A stretch of 64,000 nucleotides of DNA from Pseudodonghicola sp048268305 (GTDB taxonomy: Bacteria > Pseudomonadota > Alphaproteobacteria > Rhodobacterales > Rhodobacteraceae): positions 310,001 through 374,000 of the forward strand of contig NZ_JBLWVT010000001.1 in NCBI RefSeq assembly GCF_048268305.1, read 5' to 3'. This document shows, piece by piece, positions 15,856 through 24,154 of the stretch. Made by a program: the position numbers and the translations under genes. Within the stretch, counting starts at the first letter, position 1, and each line of letters starts with the position of its first letter. The notes beneath the pieces were generated by a model. The model was not told where the DNA came from and did no database searches. It saw only the letters and a list, made by a program, of their open reading frames with translations.

Positions 15856-16847
15856 CCAAGGGCCCGGTGTTGTTTGATCTGGAGCAGAGCGGCGAGGCCT
15901 TACCGGATGTGGTCGAGGCCGCGCCGGTGCCCGATCCCGATTGGCCCGATGCCGGAGCCACGGCGATGGGGCGCGCGGCGCGGATCGCCGGCGCCCGGCC
16001 CTCAAGGCTGGCGCGCTGGTTCTGGGGGCTGTTGAGCGGGGTTCTGGGCGCGATGATCTCGGTCGCCGCCTGGGATTTCGTCTATCGGCTGATCGACCGG
16101 CTGCCGATCCTGGGCTGGGCGGTGGCGGCGCTGATCGTGGCGCTGTTGATCGTCGTGGCCCTTCTGGTGCTGCGCGAACTGGCGGCGCTGGGTCGTCTCA
16201 AGCGGCTGGACGGGTTGCGGCGGCAGGCCGATGTCGCCCTGGCCGATGCCGATCTGGAGCAGGCCCAGGCGGTCGCCGCCCGGCTGATCGGGCTTTATGC
16301 GGGGCGGGAGGATACCAGTTGGGGCCGCGCCCGGATGGAGGAACAGCTCTCTGAACAATTCGATGCGGTCGCCGTGCTGGAGCTGGTCGAGGCCGAGGTT
16401 CTGGCGCCGCTCGACGCCCGCGCCTCGCGCGAGGTCGAGGCGGCGGCGCGGCAGGTGGCGACGGTGACGGCGCTGGTGCCGCTGGCCTTGGCCGATGTGG
16501 CGGTGGCGCTGACCGCCAACCTGCGCATGATCCGCCGGGTGGCCGAGGTCTATGGTGGCCGCGGCGGGCTGCTGGGAAGCTGGCGGCTGATGCGGGCGGT
16601 CTTCGCCCATCTGGTGGCGACCGGGGCCGTGGCGGTGGGGGATGACATGCTGGAGCCGCTGCTCGGCGGGTCCATCCTGAGCAAGCTGTCGCGGCGCTTC
16701 GGCGAGGGGCTGGTCAATGGCGCGCTCTCGGCCCGGGTCGGCGTCGCGGCGATGGAGGTCTGCCGGCCGCTGGCCTTCACCCCGCGCCACAGGCCCTCGG
16801 TCCGGGGCATGGTGAAGCGCGCGCTCACCGGGTTGATCGGGCGTTAG
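15852..16847 (+). CDS. ycjF: YcjF-family (DUF697) inner-membrane protein
   Basis: 331 residues. Two adjacent membrane helices (WGLLSGVLGAMISVAAWDFV and GWAVAALIVALLIVVALLVL, about residues 56-105) are followed by a soluble helical DUF697 domain ending in RPLAFTPRHRPSVRGM. The last gene of the ycjX-GNAT-ycjF operon, it overlaps the GNAT stop by four bases. YcjF proteins are partners of YcjX NTPases and may anchor them to the membrane. The biochemical function is unknown. Confidence 0.88.
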   Translation: MTKGPVLFDLEQSGEALPDVVEAAPVPDPDWPDAGATAMGRAARIAGARPSRLARWFWGLLSGVLGAMISVAAWDFVYRLIDRLPILGWAVAALIVALLIVVALLVLRELAALGRLKRLDGLRRQADVALADADLEQAQAVAARLIGLYAGREDTSWGRARMEEQLSEQFDAVAVLELVEAEVLAPLDARASREVEAAARQVATVTALVPLALADVAVALTANLRMIRRVAEVYGGRGGLLGSWRLMRAVFAHLVATGAVAVGDDMLEPLLGGSILSKLSRRFGEGLVNGALSARVGVAAMEVCRPLAFTPRHRPSVRGMVKRALTGLIGR

Positions 16848-16905
16848 GACGGGGGTTGTCTGGCCGGCTCACGCGGGTAACGTGACGGCCAGAGGAGGAC
16901 TCCAA

Positions 16906-17535
16906 ATGATCTTTTACGACTGCTCCACCGCCCCCAATCCGCGCCGGGCGCGGATGTTCATCGCCGAGAAGGGGCTTGAGATCGAGACCCGCGATATCTC
17001 GATCGCCAAGGGCGAACAGCTCGGCCCCGACTTTCTGAAGGTGAACCCGCGTGGCACCCTGCCGGTGCTGGTGACGGATGATGGCACCGTGCTGGCCGAG
17101 AACCTGGGCATCGCCGCCTATCTCGAGGCGCGCTTTCCCGAGCCGCCGCTCTTGGGCGAGACGCCCGAGGAGAAGGGGCTGGTGATGATGTGGAACGCGT
17201 TGGTCGAACAGCACGGCGGCCTGCCGATCGCCGAAACCTTCCGCAATTCGAACCCCCACATGAAAGGGCGCGCGATTCCCGGGCCGCAGGATTACGACCA
17301 GATCCCGGAATTGGCCGAACGGGGCCGGGCGCGGGTGGCGGCCTTTTTCGACATGATCGAGGCGCGGCTGAGCGACAGCGCCTTTCTGGCCGGCGACCGG
17401 TTCACCCTGGCCGATATCACCGGCTTTGTCTTCATCGACTTCGCCCGGGTGATCAAGACCCGCATCCCCGAGGGCAACAGCGCCACCCTTGCCTGGTTCG
17501 ACGGCATCAAGGCCCGCCCCAGCGCCGGGTTGTGA
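16906..17535 (+). CDS. glutathione S-transferase family protein
   Basis: 209 residues. The N-terminal thioredoxin-fold domain carries CSTAPNPRRARMFIAEKGL and the cis-proline GSH-site motif NPRGTLPVLVTDDGTVLAEN. The C-terminal helical domain holds DRFTLADITGFVFIDF. Residue Ser6 of YDCSTAPN is the candidate catalytic Ser/Cys position. AGAGGAGGA precedes ATG 16906. The gene stands alone between ycjF and the convergent oxidoreductase gene. The substrate is unknown; detoxification is the usual role. Confidence 0.9.
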   Translation: MIFYDCSTAPNPRRARMFIAEKGLEIETRDISIAKGEQLGPDFLKVNPRGTLPVLVTDDGTVLAENLGIAAYLEARFPEPPLLGETPEEKGLVMMWNALVEQHGGLPIAETFRNSNPHMKGRAIPGPQDYDQIPELAERGRARVAAFFDMIEARLSDSAFLAGDRFTLADITGFVFIDFARVIKTRIPEGNSATLAWFDGIKARPSAGL

Positions 17536-17554
17536 CGCCGGGGACGGATGGGCG

Positions 17555-20500
17555 TCAGCCCAGACGGCTCAGCCCCTCATTGGCGGCGGCGCGGGCCTTC
17601 TCTGCGGCCGCCATCCGTACCGGACCATAGCCGCGGATCTCCTGCGGCGCGCGCAGCAGGGCGAGGCAATCGTCCTGTCGTGCTGGGCTATAGGCCTCTT
17701 CCACCCGGGTCATCACCCCATCGTACCAGGCCAGAAGATCGCGGTGCAACCGCGCCTCGGCATGATGGCCGAAGGGGTTCAGTACGCTGCCGCGCAGCCC
17801 CTTCATCCCGGCCAGAATCCGCAGCGCGGGGCGCAGCCAGGGGCCGAAGCGGCGTTTCAGCGGGCGTCCGCGCGCGTCGCGCCCCCGGCTGAACAGCGGC
17901 GGGGCGAGCTGGTATTCGACCCGGAAATCGCCGGCGAATTTCTCCTTCAGCTCAGCCTCGAAGCCCGGATCGGTCAGCAGCCGGGCGACCTCGAATTCGT
18001 CCTTATAGGCCATCAGCCGGAACAGCGATTGCGCCGCGGTCCGCAGCAGGGCCTCCGGCGCGCCGGAGCGGGCGGCGAATGTCTCAAGCCGGGCGCGATA
18101 GCGGGCGGCATAGGCGGGGTTCTGATAGGCCGCGAGGAAGGCGGCGCGCCGGTCGATCATCTGTGCCAGGGGGGCCTCTGTCGGGGTCTCCTCCCGCCAG
18201 AGTTCTGCCAGCCGCTCCGGCGCCGCGGCCAGAATGCGGCCGATGGCAAAGGCCATGCGGTTGTGCTCCACCGCCACCCCGTTCAGCACGATGGCCTGGT
18301 CGAGCGCGCCGGCGCTGACCGGCACCAGCCCCTGCTGCCAGGCGAAGCCCAGCATCATCACATTGGCGAAAACCGTATCGCCCAACAGCCGTTCCGCCGC
18401 ATCGTTGGCATCAAAGGCCGCGAGGTTGTCCGCCCCCACGGCGGCAGCAATCGCCGCCTCGCGCTCGGCCGGTCGCAGCGTGGCGTCGCGGTGCAGCACC
18501 AGATCGCCGGTCGGCATCTCGGCCCGGTTCAGCACCACCTTGGTGCCGCGCCGGTAATGGGCGCTGGCCTTGGGGGCCGAGCTGACCACCAGATCGCAGC
18601 CGATCACCGCATCGGCCGCACCGGCACCGATCCGCACCTGATGGATGGCGTCCGGCCGCTCTGCCAGGCGGATATAGCTCAGCACGGTGCCGAATTTCTG
18701 CGCGAAGCCGGTGAAATCCAGCACCGAGGCGCCCTTGCCCTCGAGATGCGCGGCCATGGTGATCAGTGCGCCGACGGTGACGACGCCGGTGCCGCCCACC
18801 CCTGTGACCAAAAGGTCGCGTGGTTCCGTGAGTGGGGGTGAACCAGGGGTGGGCAGCGTGGCAGTAATTGCCGTGAAGTTGTACGCAGCCGGCGGGGTTT
18901 TCCGCCGCTCGCCCCCGTGAATTTTTACGAAACTCGGGCAAAACCCTGAAACGCAAGAGAAATCCTTGTTGCAGGACGACAGGTTGATCTGCCGTTTGCG
19001 CCCCAGCGGCGTCTCGCGCGGCTCAACGCTCAGGCAGTTCGAGGCCACCGAGCAATCGCCGCAGCCCTCGCAGACAAGATCGTTGATCCAGGTGAATTCT
19101 GCCGGATCCGCCATCGTGCCGCGTTTCCGCCGCCGGCGTTTCTCGGTGGCGCAGGTCTGTTCATAGATCAGCACGGTGACACCGGGGATGTCGCGCAGTT
19201 CGCGCTGCACCGCGTCCAGATCCGCCCGGTCGTGAAAGCTGGTGCCGGCGGGGAAATCGGCGTGGTCGAACTTGTCGATATGATCCGAGACCAGCGCGAT
19301 CCGCTCCACCCCCTCGGCACGGCAGGTCTGGGCGATGCCCGACACGCTGACCGGCCCGTCGACCGGCTGGCCGCCGGTCATGGCGACGGCATCGTTATAG
19401 AGGATCTTATAGGTGATGTTGGTCCTGGCCGCGACCGCCTGCCGGATCGCCAGGCTGCCGGAGTGATACCAGGTGCCTTCGCCCAGGTTCTGGAAGATAT
19501 GCTTGCCGCCGGTGAACTTGGAGGCAGCCACATGCGGCACCCCCTCGCCCCCCATCTGGGCATAGCCGCCGGTGGCGCGGTCCATCCAGCTGGCCATCAC
19601 GTGGCAGCCGATGCCGCTGGCCGCGCGCGATCCCTCCGGCACCCGGGTCGAGGTATTGTGGGGGCAGCCGGAGCAGAAATAGGGCGTGCGGCTGGCACCG
19701 GGGACGGTCAGGACCGGCGGTGGCGTTTCGGTCAGCGCCCGCGCCTTGGCCGGCAGACCTTCCTCGGGGAAAAACCGGTCCAACCGCGCAGCCACCACCG
19801 GCACCAGCATCAGCGGGTCCAGCTCTCCCACCCAGGGGATCAGCGGGTTGCCCTGGCTGTCGTATTTGCCGACCATTTTCTCGGGCTTGTGGCCGGGCCA
19901 GTCATAGAAATACTCCTTGAACTGGCTCTCGATGATGCCGCGCTTTTCCTCGATCACCAGCACCTCGTGCTTTTCGCGCACGAATTCCAGCGCATCGCGC
20001 CGGGCCAGCGGCCAGACCATGCCGACCTTATAGATGTCGATGCCCAGCCGGCGGCAGGTGGTCTCATTCAGGCCCAAGAGCCGCAGCGCCTCCATCAGGT
20101 CCAGATGGCCCTTGCCGGTGGTGACGAAGCCAAAGCGGGCATCGGGGATGTCATAGATCGCGCAGTCGATCGGATTGGCTTCGGCAAAGGCGCGGACGGC
20201 ACGCAGCTTGGCCTCGATCCGCATCTCGATCTCGGGCGAGGGCAGGTCGGCGGCGCGCACGTGCAGCCCGCCGGGATAGGGTGGCAAATCGGGCAGGGCA
20301 AAGCCGCGATCGGGGCGCAGATCGACCGAGCGGGCCGATTCCACGGTTTCCGAGATCGCCTTGAACCCGACCCAGCAGCCCGAGAATCGCGACAGCGCCA
20401 GCCCGTATTCGCCGAATTCCAGATATTCCGCGACCGAGGCAGGATTCAGCGTCGGCATGAACCAGGCCATGAACGCAACGTCGCTTTGATGCGGCATCGA

Positions 20501-20974
20501 AGAGCTGACACAGCCGTGATCGTCGCCCGCCACCACCAGCACGCCGCCCTTCGGCGACGATCCATAGGCGTTGCCATGCTTCAGCGCGTCGCCCGACCGA
20601 TCGACGCCGGGGCCCTTGCCGTACCACATGGAAAACACCCCCTCGACCTCGCAGCCGGGATCGAGACTGGCCTGCTGCGCGCCAAGAACGGCGGTGGCGC
20701 CCAGATCCTCGTTCACCGCAGGCAGGAAGGTGATCCTGTCGGCCGCCAGCCGATCTCGCGCGCGCCATAGCTCCAGGTCGAGCCCGCCCAGCGGCGAGCC
20801 GCGATAGCCCGAGACGAAACCGGCGGTGTTGAGCCCGGCGGCACGGTCGCGGCGGGCCTGATCCATCATGATCCGGGCCAAGGCCTGGGTGCCGGTCAGA
20901 AACACCCGGCCGGTGGTGAAATCATAGCGGTCCTGCAGCCGATAGGTCGGAAACGCGGGGTCATGCTGGCTCAT
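17555..20974 (-). CDS. indolepyruvate ferredoxin oxidoreductase, fused subunits
   Basis: 1,139 residues. A thiamine-diphosphate enzyme that oxidatively decarboxylates aryl- or branched-chain 2-oxo acids (indolepyruvate, phenylpyruvate) to acyl-CoA with ferredoxin. The N-terminal pyrimidine-binding region begins FLTGTQALARIMMDQARRD and has SGYRGSPLGGLD. The TPP region is near GIGCHVMASWMDRATG. A Cys cluster CEGCGDCSVASNC with further Cys (SSCNKDFSCVSGFCP) can hold Fe-S centres. The gamma-type domain begins LLVTGVGGTGVVTVGAL. The fused layout is the proteobacterial form of IorA plus IorB. ATG 20974 follows GAGGA. It is divergent from an Lrp-type regulator, which probably controls it. Confidence 0.93.
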   Translation of the reverse strand: MSQHDPAFPTYRLQDRYDFTTGRVFLTGTQALARIMMDQARRDRAAGLNTAGFVSGYRGSPLGGLDLELWRARDRLAADRITFLPAVNEDLGATAVLGAQQASLDPGCEVEGVFSMWYGKGPGVDRSGDALKHGNAYGSSPKGGVLVVAGDDHGCVSSSMPHQSDVAFMAWFMPTLNPASVAEYLEFGEYGLALSRFSGCWVGFKAISETVESARSVDLRPDRGFALPDLPPYPGGLHVRAADLPSPEIEMRIEAKLRAVRAFAEANPIDCAIYDIPDARFGFVTTGKGHLDLMEALRLLGLNETTCRRLGIDIYKVGMVWPLARRDALEFVREKHEVLVIEEKRGIIESQFKEYFYDWPGHKPEKMVGKYDSQGNPLIPWVGELDPLMLVPVVAARLDRFFPEEGLPAKARALTETPPPVLTVPGASRTPYFCSGCPHNTSTRVPEGSRAASGIGCHVMASWMDRATGGYAQMGGEGVPHVAASKFTGGKHIFQNLGEGTWYHSGSLAIRQAVAARTNITYKILYNDAVAMTGGQPVDGPVSVSGIAQTCRAEGVERIALVSDHIDKFDHADFPAGTSFHDRADLDAVQRELRDIPGVTVLIYEQTCATEKRRRRKRGTMADPAEFTWINDLVCEGCGDCSVASNCLSVEPRETPLGRKRQINLSSCNKDFSCVSGFCPSFVKIHGGERRKTPPAAYNFTAITATLPTPGSPPLTEPRDLLVTGVGGTGVVTVGALITMAAHLEGKGASVLDFTGFAQKFGTVLSYIRLAERPDAIHQVRIGAGAADAVIGCDLVVSSAPKASAHYRRGTKVVLNRAEMPTGDLVLHRDATLRPAEREAAIAAAVGADNLAAFDANDAAERLLGDTVFANVMMLGFAWQQGLVPVSAGALDQAIVLNGVAVEHNRMAFAIGRILAAAPERLAELWREETPTEAPLAQMIDRRAAFLAAYQNPAYAARYRARLETFAARSGAPEALLRTAAQSLFRLMAYKDEFEVARLLTDPGFEAELKEKFAGDFRVEYQLAPPLFSRGRDARGRPLKRRFGPWLRPALRILAGMKGLRGSVLNPFGHHAEARLHRDLLAWYDGVMTRVEEAYSPARQDDCLALLRAPQEIRGYGPVRMAAAEKARAAANEGLSRLG

Positions 20975-21109
20975 GGTGGGCCTGTCCTCTGGGTGTTTGC
21001 AGGGAATGATCCCCCGGGCGGGGTGGAAAATCTTGCCAGTTTTCATGGATTCCAACGAAAATTCGGTTTAGATTTCCGCATCGAGGGGAAAATCAGAAAT
21101 GGAAAACCG
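20975..21109. promoter_or_regulatory. divergent promoter region, oxidoreductase/lrp
   Basis: The 135-base spacer between divergent starts holds an AT-richer stretch with repeated GGAAAATC, TTTTC and GAAAAT words (21024-21065). That is the kind of loosely repeated site used by Lrp/AsnC proteins. No clean palindrome was seen. Confidence 0.4.
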
Positions 21110-21571
21110 ATGGTGCCGCTTGACGCCCGCGACCTGCGGCTGCTGAAGCTCCTGCAGGAGGATTGCCGCCGCTCCAATGTCGAACTGGCCGAGGCGGTGG
21201 GGATGTCGGCCTCGGCGCTGTGGCGGCGGGTTCGCGCGCTGGAGGAGGCCGGCGTGATCGAACGCTATGGCGCGGTGGTCAACCCGGCGCAGATGGGGCT
21301 GGGGTTTCAGGCCATCGTCCACGTTCATCTGACCCGACACGATCCCGACCGGATCGTCGAATTCATCCGCGCGGTAGAGACCAAGCCAGAGGTGCAGGAA
21401 TGCTATGCCACCACCGGTCAGGCGGATTACCATCTGCGGGTGCTCTGCCGCGATCTTGAGGCCTATAACCGCTTTCTCGAAGACTTCCTGTTCCGGCTGC
21501 CGGCGGTGGACAGTGCCCAGACCAATGTGGTCCTGCGCACCATCAAGCGTAGCCGTCCGATCTCCGGTTAG
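21110..21571 (+). CDS. Lrp/AsnC-family transcriptional regulator
   Basis: 153 residues. The N-terminal helix-turn-helix is ARDLRLLKLLQEDCRRSNVELAEAVGMSASALWRRVRALEEAGVI. The C-terminal RAM domain senses amino acids and oligomerises; it contains ECYATTGQADYHLRVLCRD. ATG 21110 is the first ATG in frame before the conserved opening, with only a weak GGAAAA ribosome site. Lrp regulators divergent from indolepyruvate oxidoreductase genes typically respond to aromatic or branched amino acids. That is the likely role here. Confidence 0.92.
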   Translation: MVPLDARDLRLLKLLQEDCRRSNVELAEAVGMSASALWRRVRALEEAGVIERYGAVVNPAQMGLGFQAIVHVHLTRHDPDRIVEFIRAVETKPEVQECYATTGQADYHLRVLCRDLEAYNRFLEDFLFRLPAVDSAQTNVVLRTIKRSRPISG

Positions 21572-21763
21572 CTCACCGCAGGCCGATCATCAGGTCAAGT
21601 GGGGCAATCCTGCCTTGCCGAAGGGCGGCGTTGCGGCCTATGCGGCCCCGAGGCGGAGGGGGCCAGGCGCATTCCCGTGTTCTGCCCCCTTGACCTAGCG
21701 GGAAGATAGGGCAAACAGCAACAGGCTTTGGGCGACCTGCATGCAACAGAGGGACGGTATTCG

Positions 21764-24112
21764 GTGGTTCGGTCTGTGGTCTTCGCTATTCCGGTGCGCG
21801 CGGCGATTGCCGCGGTGGTCGGCTGCCTTGCGCTGACCGTCTCATCCGCAGGGATCGCGGCCGAGGTCGATCCGATGGACGCGCCGCTGGAGCATGTCCG
21901 CTTGGACGAGGCCGACACGCTGCGCGGGATCGTCGAGAAATATCTGCACGATCCCGATCTCTGGCCAGTGGTTCTGGCGCTGAACAACATCGCTTCGCCG
22001 GCCGATCTGCGGCCCGGCACCGATCTGGCCTTGCCGGTGCGGCAGGTGCTGGCGGTCGATCATGCGCTGCAGGCCGCGCTGCAGGACATTCAGCGCGCCA
22101 GTGCCGAAGGCGCCCGTATCTTCGCCCCGATCGAGATCGGTCGCGCGCTCGAGGCCCGTGAGGCGGCGCTGTCGCAGCGCCAGCGGGGCGACTGGCGACA
22201 GGTCATCAGCTATGCGGGGGAGGCCAGCGATTTCGCCCGCCGGGCGCTGGAGATTTCCATTGCCCAGCGGGATCGGGCGGCAGAGGCGGTGGTCTCCGAC
22301 GTGCAGGGGCGGGTCGAGGGGCGCAGCCCTGCGGAACCCGCCTGGACCAACCGGCTGGCCAGCGATGTCCTGGTCGAGTTCGAAAGGCTCAGGACGCTGT
22401 CGAATTCCAGCACGCAGATCACTTTCCGCGATCTCAGCCGGCTGCGGCTCAACCAGAACTCAAACGCGACGATCCAGCGGATGCGTTCCGATCCGCTGAC
22501 CGGCGGCGAGGTGACCAAGGTGTCGCTCGCCGAGGGCGATTTCTACGCGCTGCTCAATCAATTGTCCGACCGGGTCTCTTTCAAGATCGAGGTGCCGGGT
22601 GCGGAAACCACCACACGGTCGTCGGATTTCTGGATCAAGCAGGACGAAAGCGGCGCCCGTTTCGTCAACTATGACAGCCCCGATCTGGAGATCGCCCATG
22701 GCGCCGAGACCATCACCCTGGGCGAGAACGAAGGGGTGGTGCTGACCGCGGCCGGTTCGCGCCGGGCGCTGGTGCTGGACAGCCCGCAGCCGATGGTGCC
22801 CGCGCCGGGGAGCATTCTTTACGGTTCTGACGCGCCGCTGGCCTGGCAAAAGCTCGACGGTGCGCGCGCCTATTGGCTGGAAATCGCGGCGGATCCGGGT
22901 TTCAACCAGTTGATGCTGTCGGAATGGGGGATCAAGGCGCAGGGTTTTGCCGTCAAGGGATTGGCGCCCGGGCAGTACCACTGGCGGATCGCCGCGCTCG
23001 ATGCGCTGGGGCTGCCTGGCGCCTGGAGCGCGCCGCGCGATTTCACCCTGCGCGTCGATATCACGCCGCCGTTTCTGGCGCTGCTGTCGCCGGCCGAGGG
23101 CAGCATTCTGACCGCGCCCGAGGTCGAGGTGCTGGGCGCCTCGGAACTGTCGGCGCAGATCGCGTTGAACGGCGCGCCGCTGGCGTTGGGGGCTGATGGG
23201 TCGTTCCTGGCCCGGCTGGCGCTCGATCCCGGAGAAAACCGGATCGAGCTGGCCGCCCGGGATCCCGCCGGCAACGAAAGCCACCGCAGCCTGATGGTGA
23301 TCTATCGCCCGGTCGCGGCGGTGCAGATCACGCTCTCCGACACGATCCCGCGGGTCGATGGCGCGCTGGTGTCGCGCACCGACGGTCTGACCGTCACCGC
23401 CGCGACCAGTGCCATCCCCGGCACCGAGGCGGTGGTTCGCGACGCGGCGGGGGCAGAGGTTCTGCGCACCAGGATCGACGCGGCGGGCCGGCTGAGCTTC
23501 ACCGTGCCGGTGACCGAGACCCGCCGCCGCTTTGGGATCGAGATTCTGGGCCCTGGCGATGCGGTGGAGGGGCGGCTTGAGTTCTTGGCACTGAGCGACC
23601 GGCTCGCGCCCGAGATCGCGCTCGACCTGCCGCCGCCACGGGTGACCGGTGAGGCCGAACTGCCGCTTGCGGGCATGGCGGGCGATGCGGTGGCGCTGGA
23701 GCTGAATGGCGAAGAGGTGGCCCTGACCGCGGGGCGTTTCGATCTGACCCATCGGCTTGTCCCCGGCGAAAACGGGCTGGAGCTGACGGCGCGGGATGCG
23801 GTCGGGAACGTCTCGCGCACCCGGTTCGACGTCTTCTTCGACATTGAGCCGCCGGAGCTGTCGCGGATCGAACTCGGTCGGCCGCAGGGCGACAGCGGGC
23901 CGATCGAGCTGACCGTGATGGCGCGGGATCCCGGCGGGTTGCGGCAGGCGGCGGCCTTCACCCTTTCGGTCGGGGGGGAGGAGGTGCGGGGGTTTCTGCG
24001 CTGCGACAATGCGACGGGGGTTTGCCGCGCCAGTCTGCCGCCGCGTCCGGGAAAGCTGCGGCTGATCGAGCTGGCAGTCGAGGATTACGCTGGTAATACT
24101 GCCATAAAGTAG
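21764..24112 (+). CDS. secreted LysM/FecR-domain protein
   Basis: 782 residues from GTG 21764, which has GGGACGG seven bases ahead; a TTG at 21728 is an alternative. A signal peptide ends near AGIAA (residue 33). A LysM-like peptidoglycan-binding segment follows (EADTLRGIVEKYLHDPDLWPVV, then DLRPGTDLALPV). A helical stretch leads to a FecR-type beta domain (about 200-330; ITFRDLSRLRLNQNSNATI). The rest is fibronectin/Ig-like beta domains with DITPPF and GENRIELAARDPAGNESH motifs. The protein is exported and may bind peptidoglycan. Downstream are the PKD protein and the adenylate cyclase on the same strand, suggesting a sensing complex. The precise function is not known. Confidence 0.82.
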   Translation: MVRSVVFAIPVRAAIAAVVGCLALTVSSAGIAAEVDPMDAPLEHVRLDEADTLRGIVEKYLHDPDLWPVVLALNNIASPADLRPGTDLALPVRQVLAVDHALQAALQDIQRASAEGARIFAPIEIGRALEAREAALSQRQRGDWRQVISYAGEASDFARRALEISIAQRDRAAEAVVSDVQGRVEGRSPAEPAWTNRLASDVLVEFERLRTLSNSSTQITFRDLSRLRLNQNSNATIQRMRSDPLTGGEVTKVSLAEGDFYALLNQLSDRVSFKIEVPGAETTTRSSDFWIKQDESGARFVNYDSPDLEIAHGAETITLGENEGVVLTAAGSRRALVLDSPQPMVPAPGSILYGSDAPLAWQKLDGARAYWLEIAADPGFNQLMLSEWGIKAQGFAVKGLAPGQYHWRIAALDALGLPGAWSAPRDFTLRVDITPPFLALLSPAEGSILTAPEVEVLGASELSAQIALNGAPLALGADGSFLARLALDPGENRIELAARDPAGNESHRSLMVIYRPVAAVQITLSDTIPRVDGALVSRTDGLTVTAATSAIPGTEAVVRDAAGAEVLRTRIDAAGRLSFTVPVTETRRRFGIEILGPGDAVEGRLEFLALSDRLAPEIALDLPPPRVTGEAELPLAGMAGDAVALELNGEEVALTAGRFDLTHRLVPGENGLELTARDAVGNVSRTRFDVFFDIEPPELSRIELGRPQGDSGPIELTVMARDPGGLRQAAAFTLSVGGEEVRGFLRCDNATGVCRASLPPRPGKLRLIELAVEDYAGNTAIK

Positions 24113-24154
24113 GGTTTCGAGTGGCCCCAGGTAAGGGCTGACGGAGGGTTGTTC

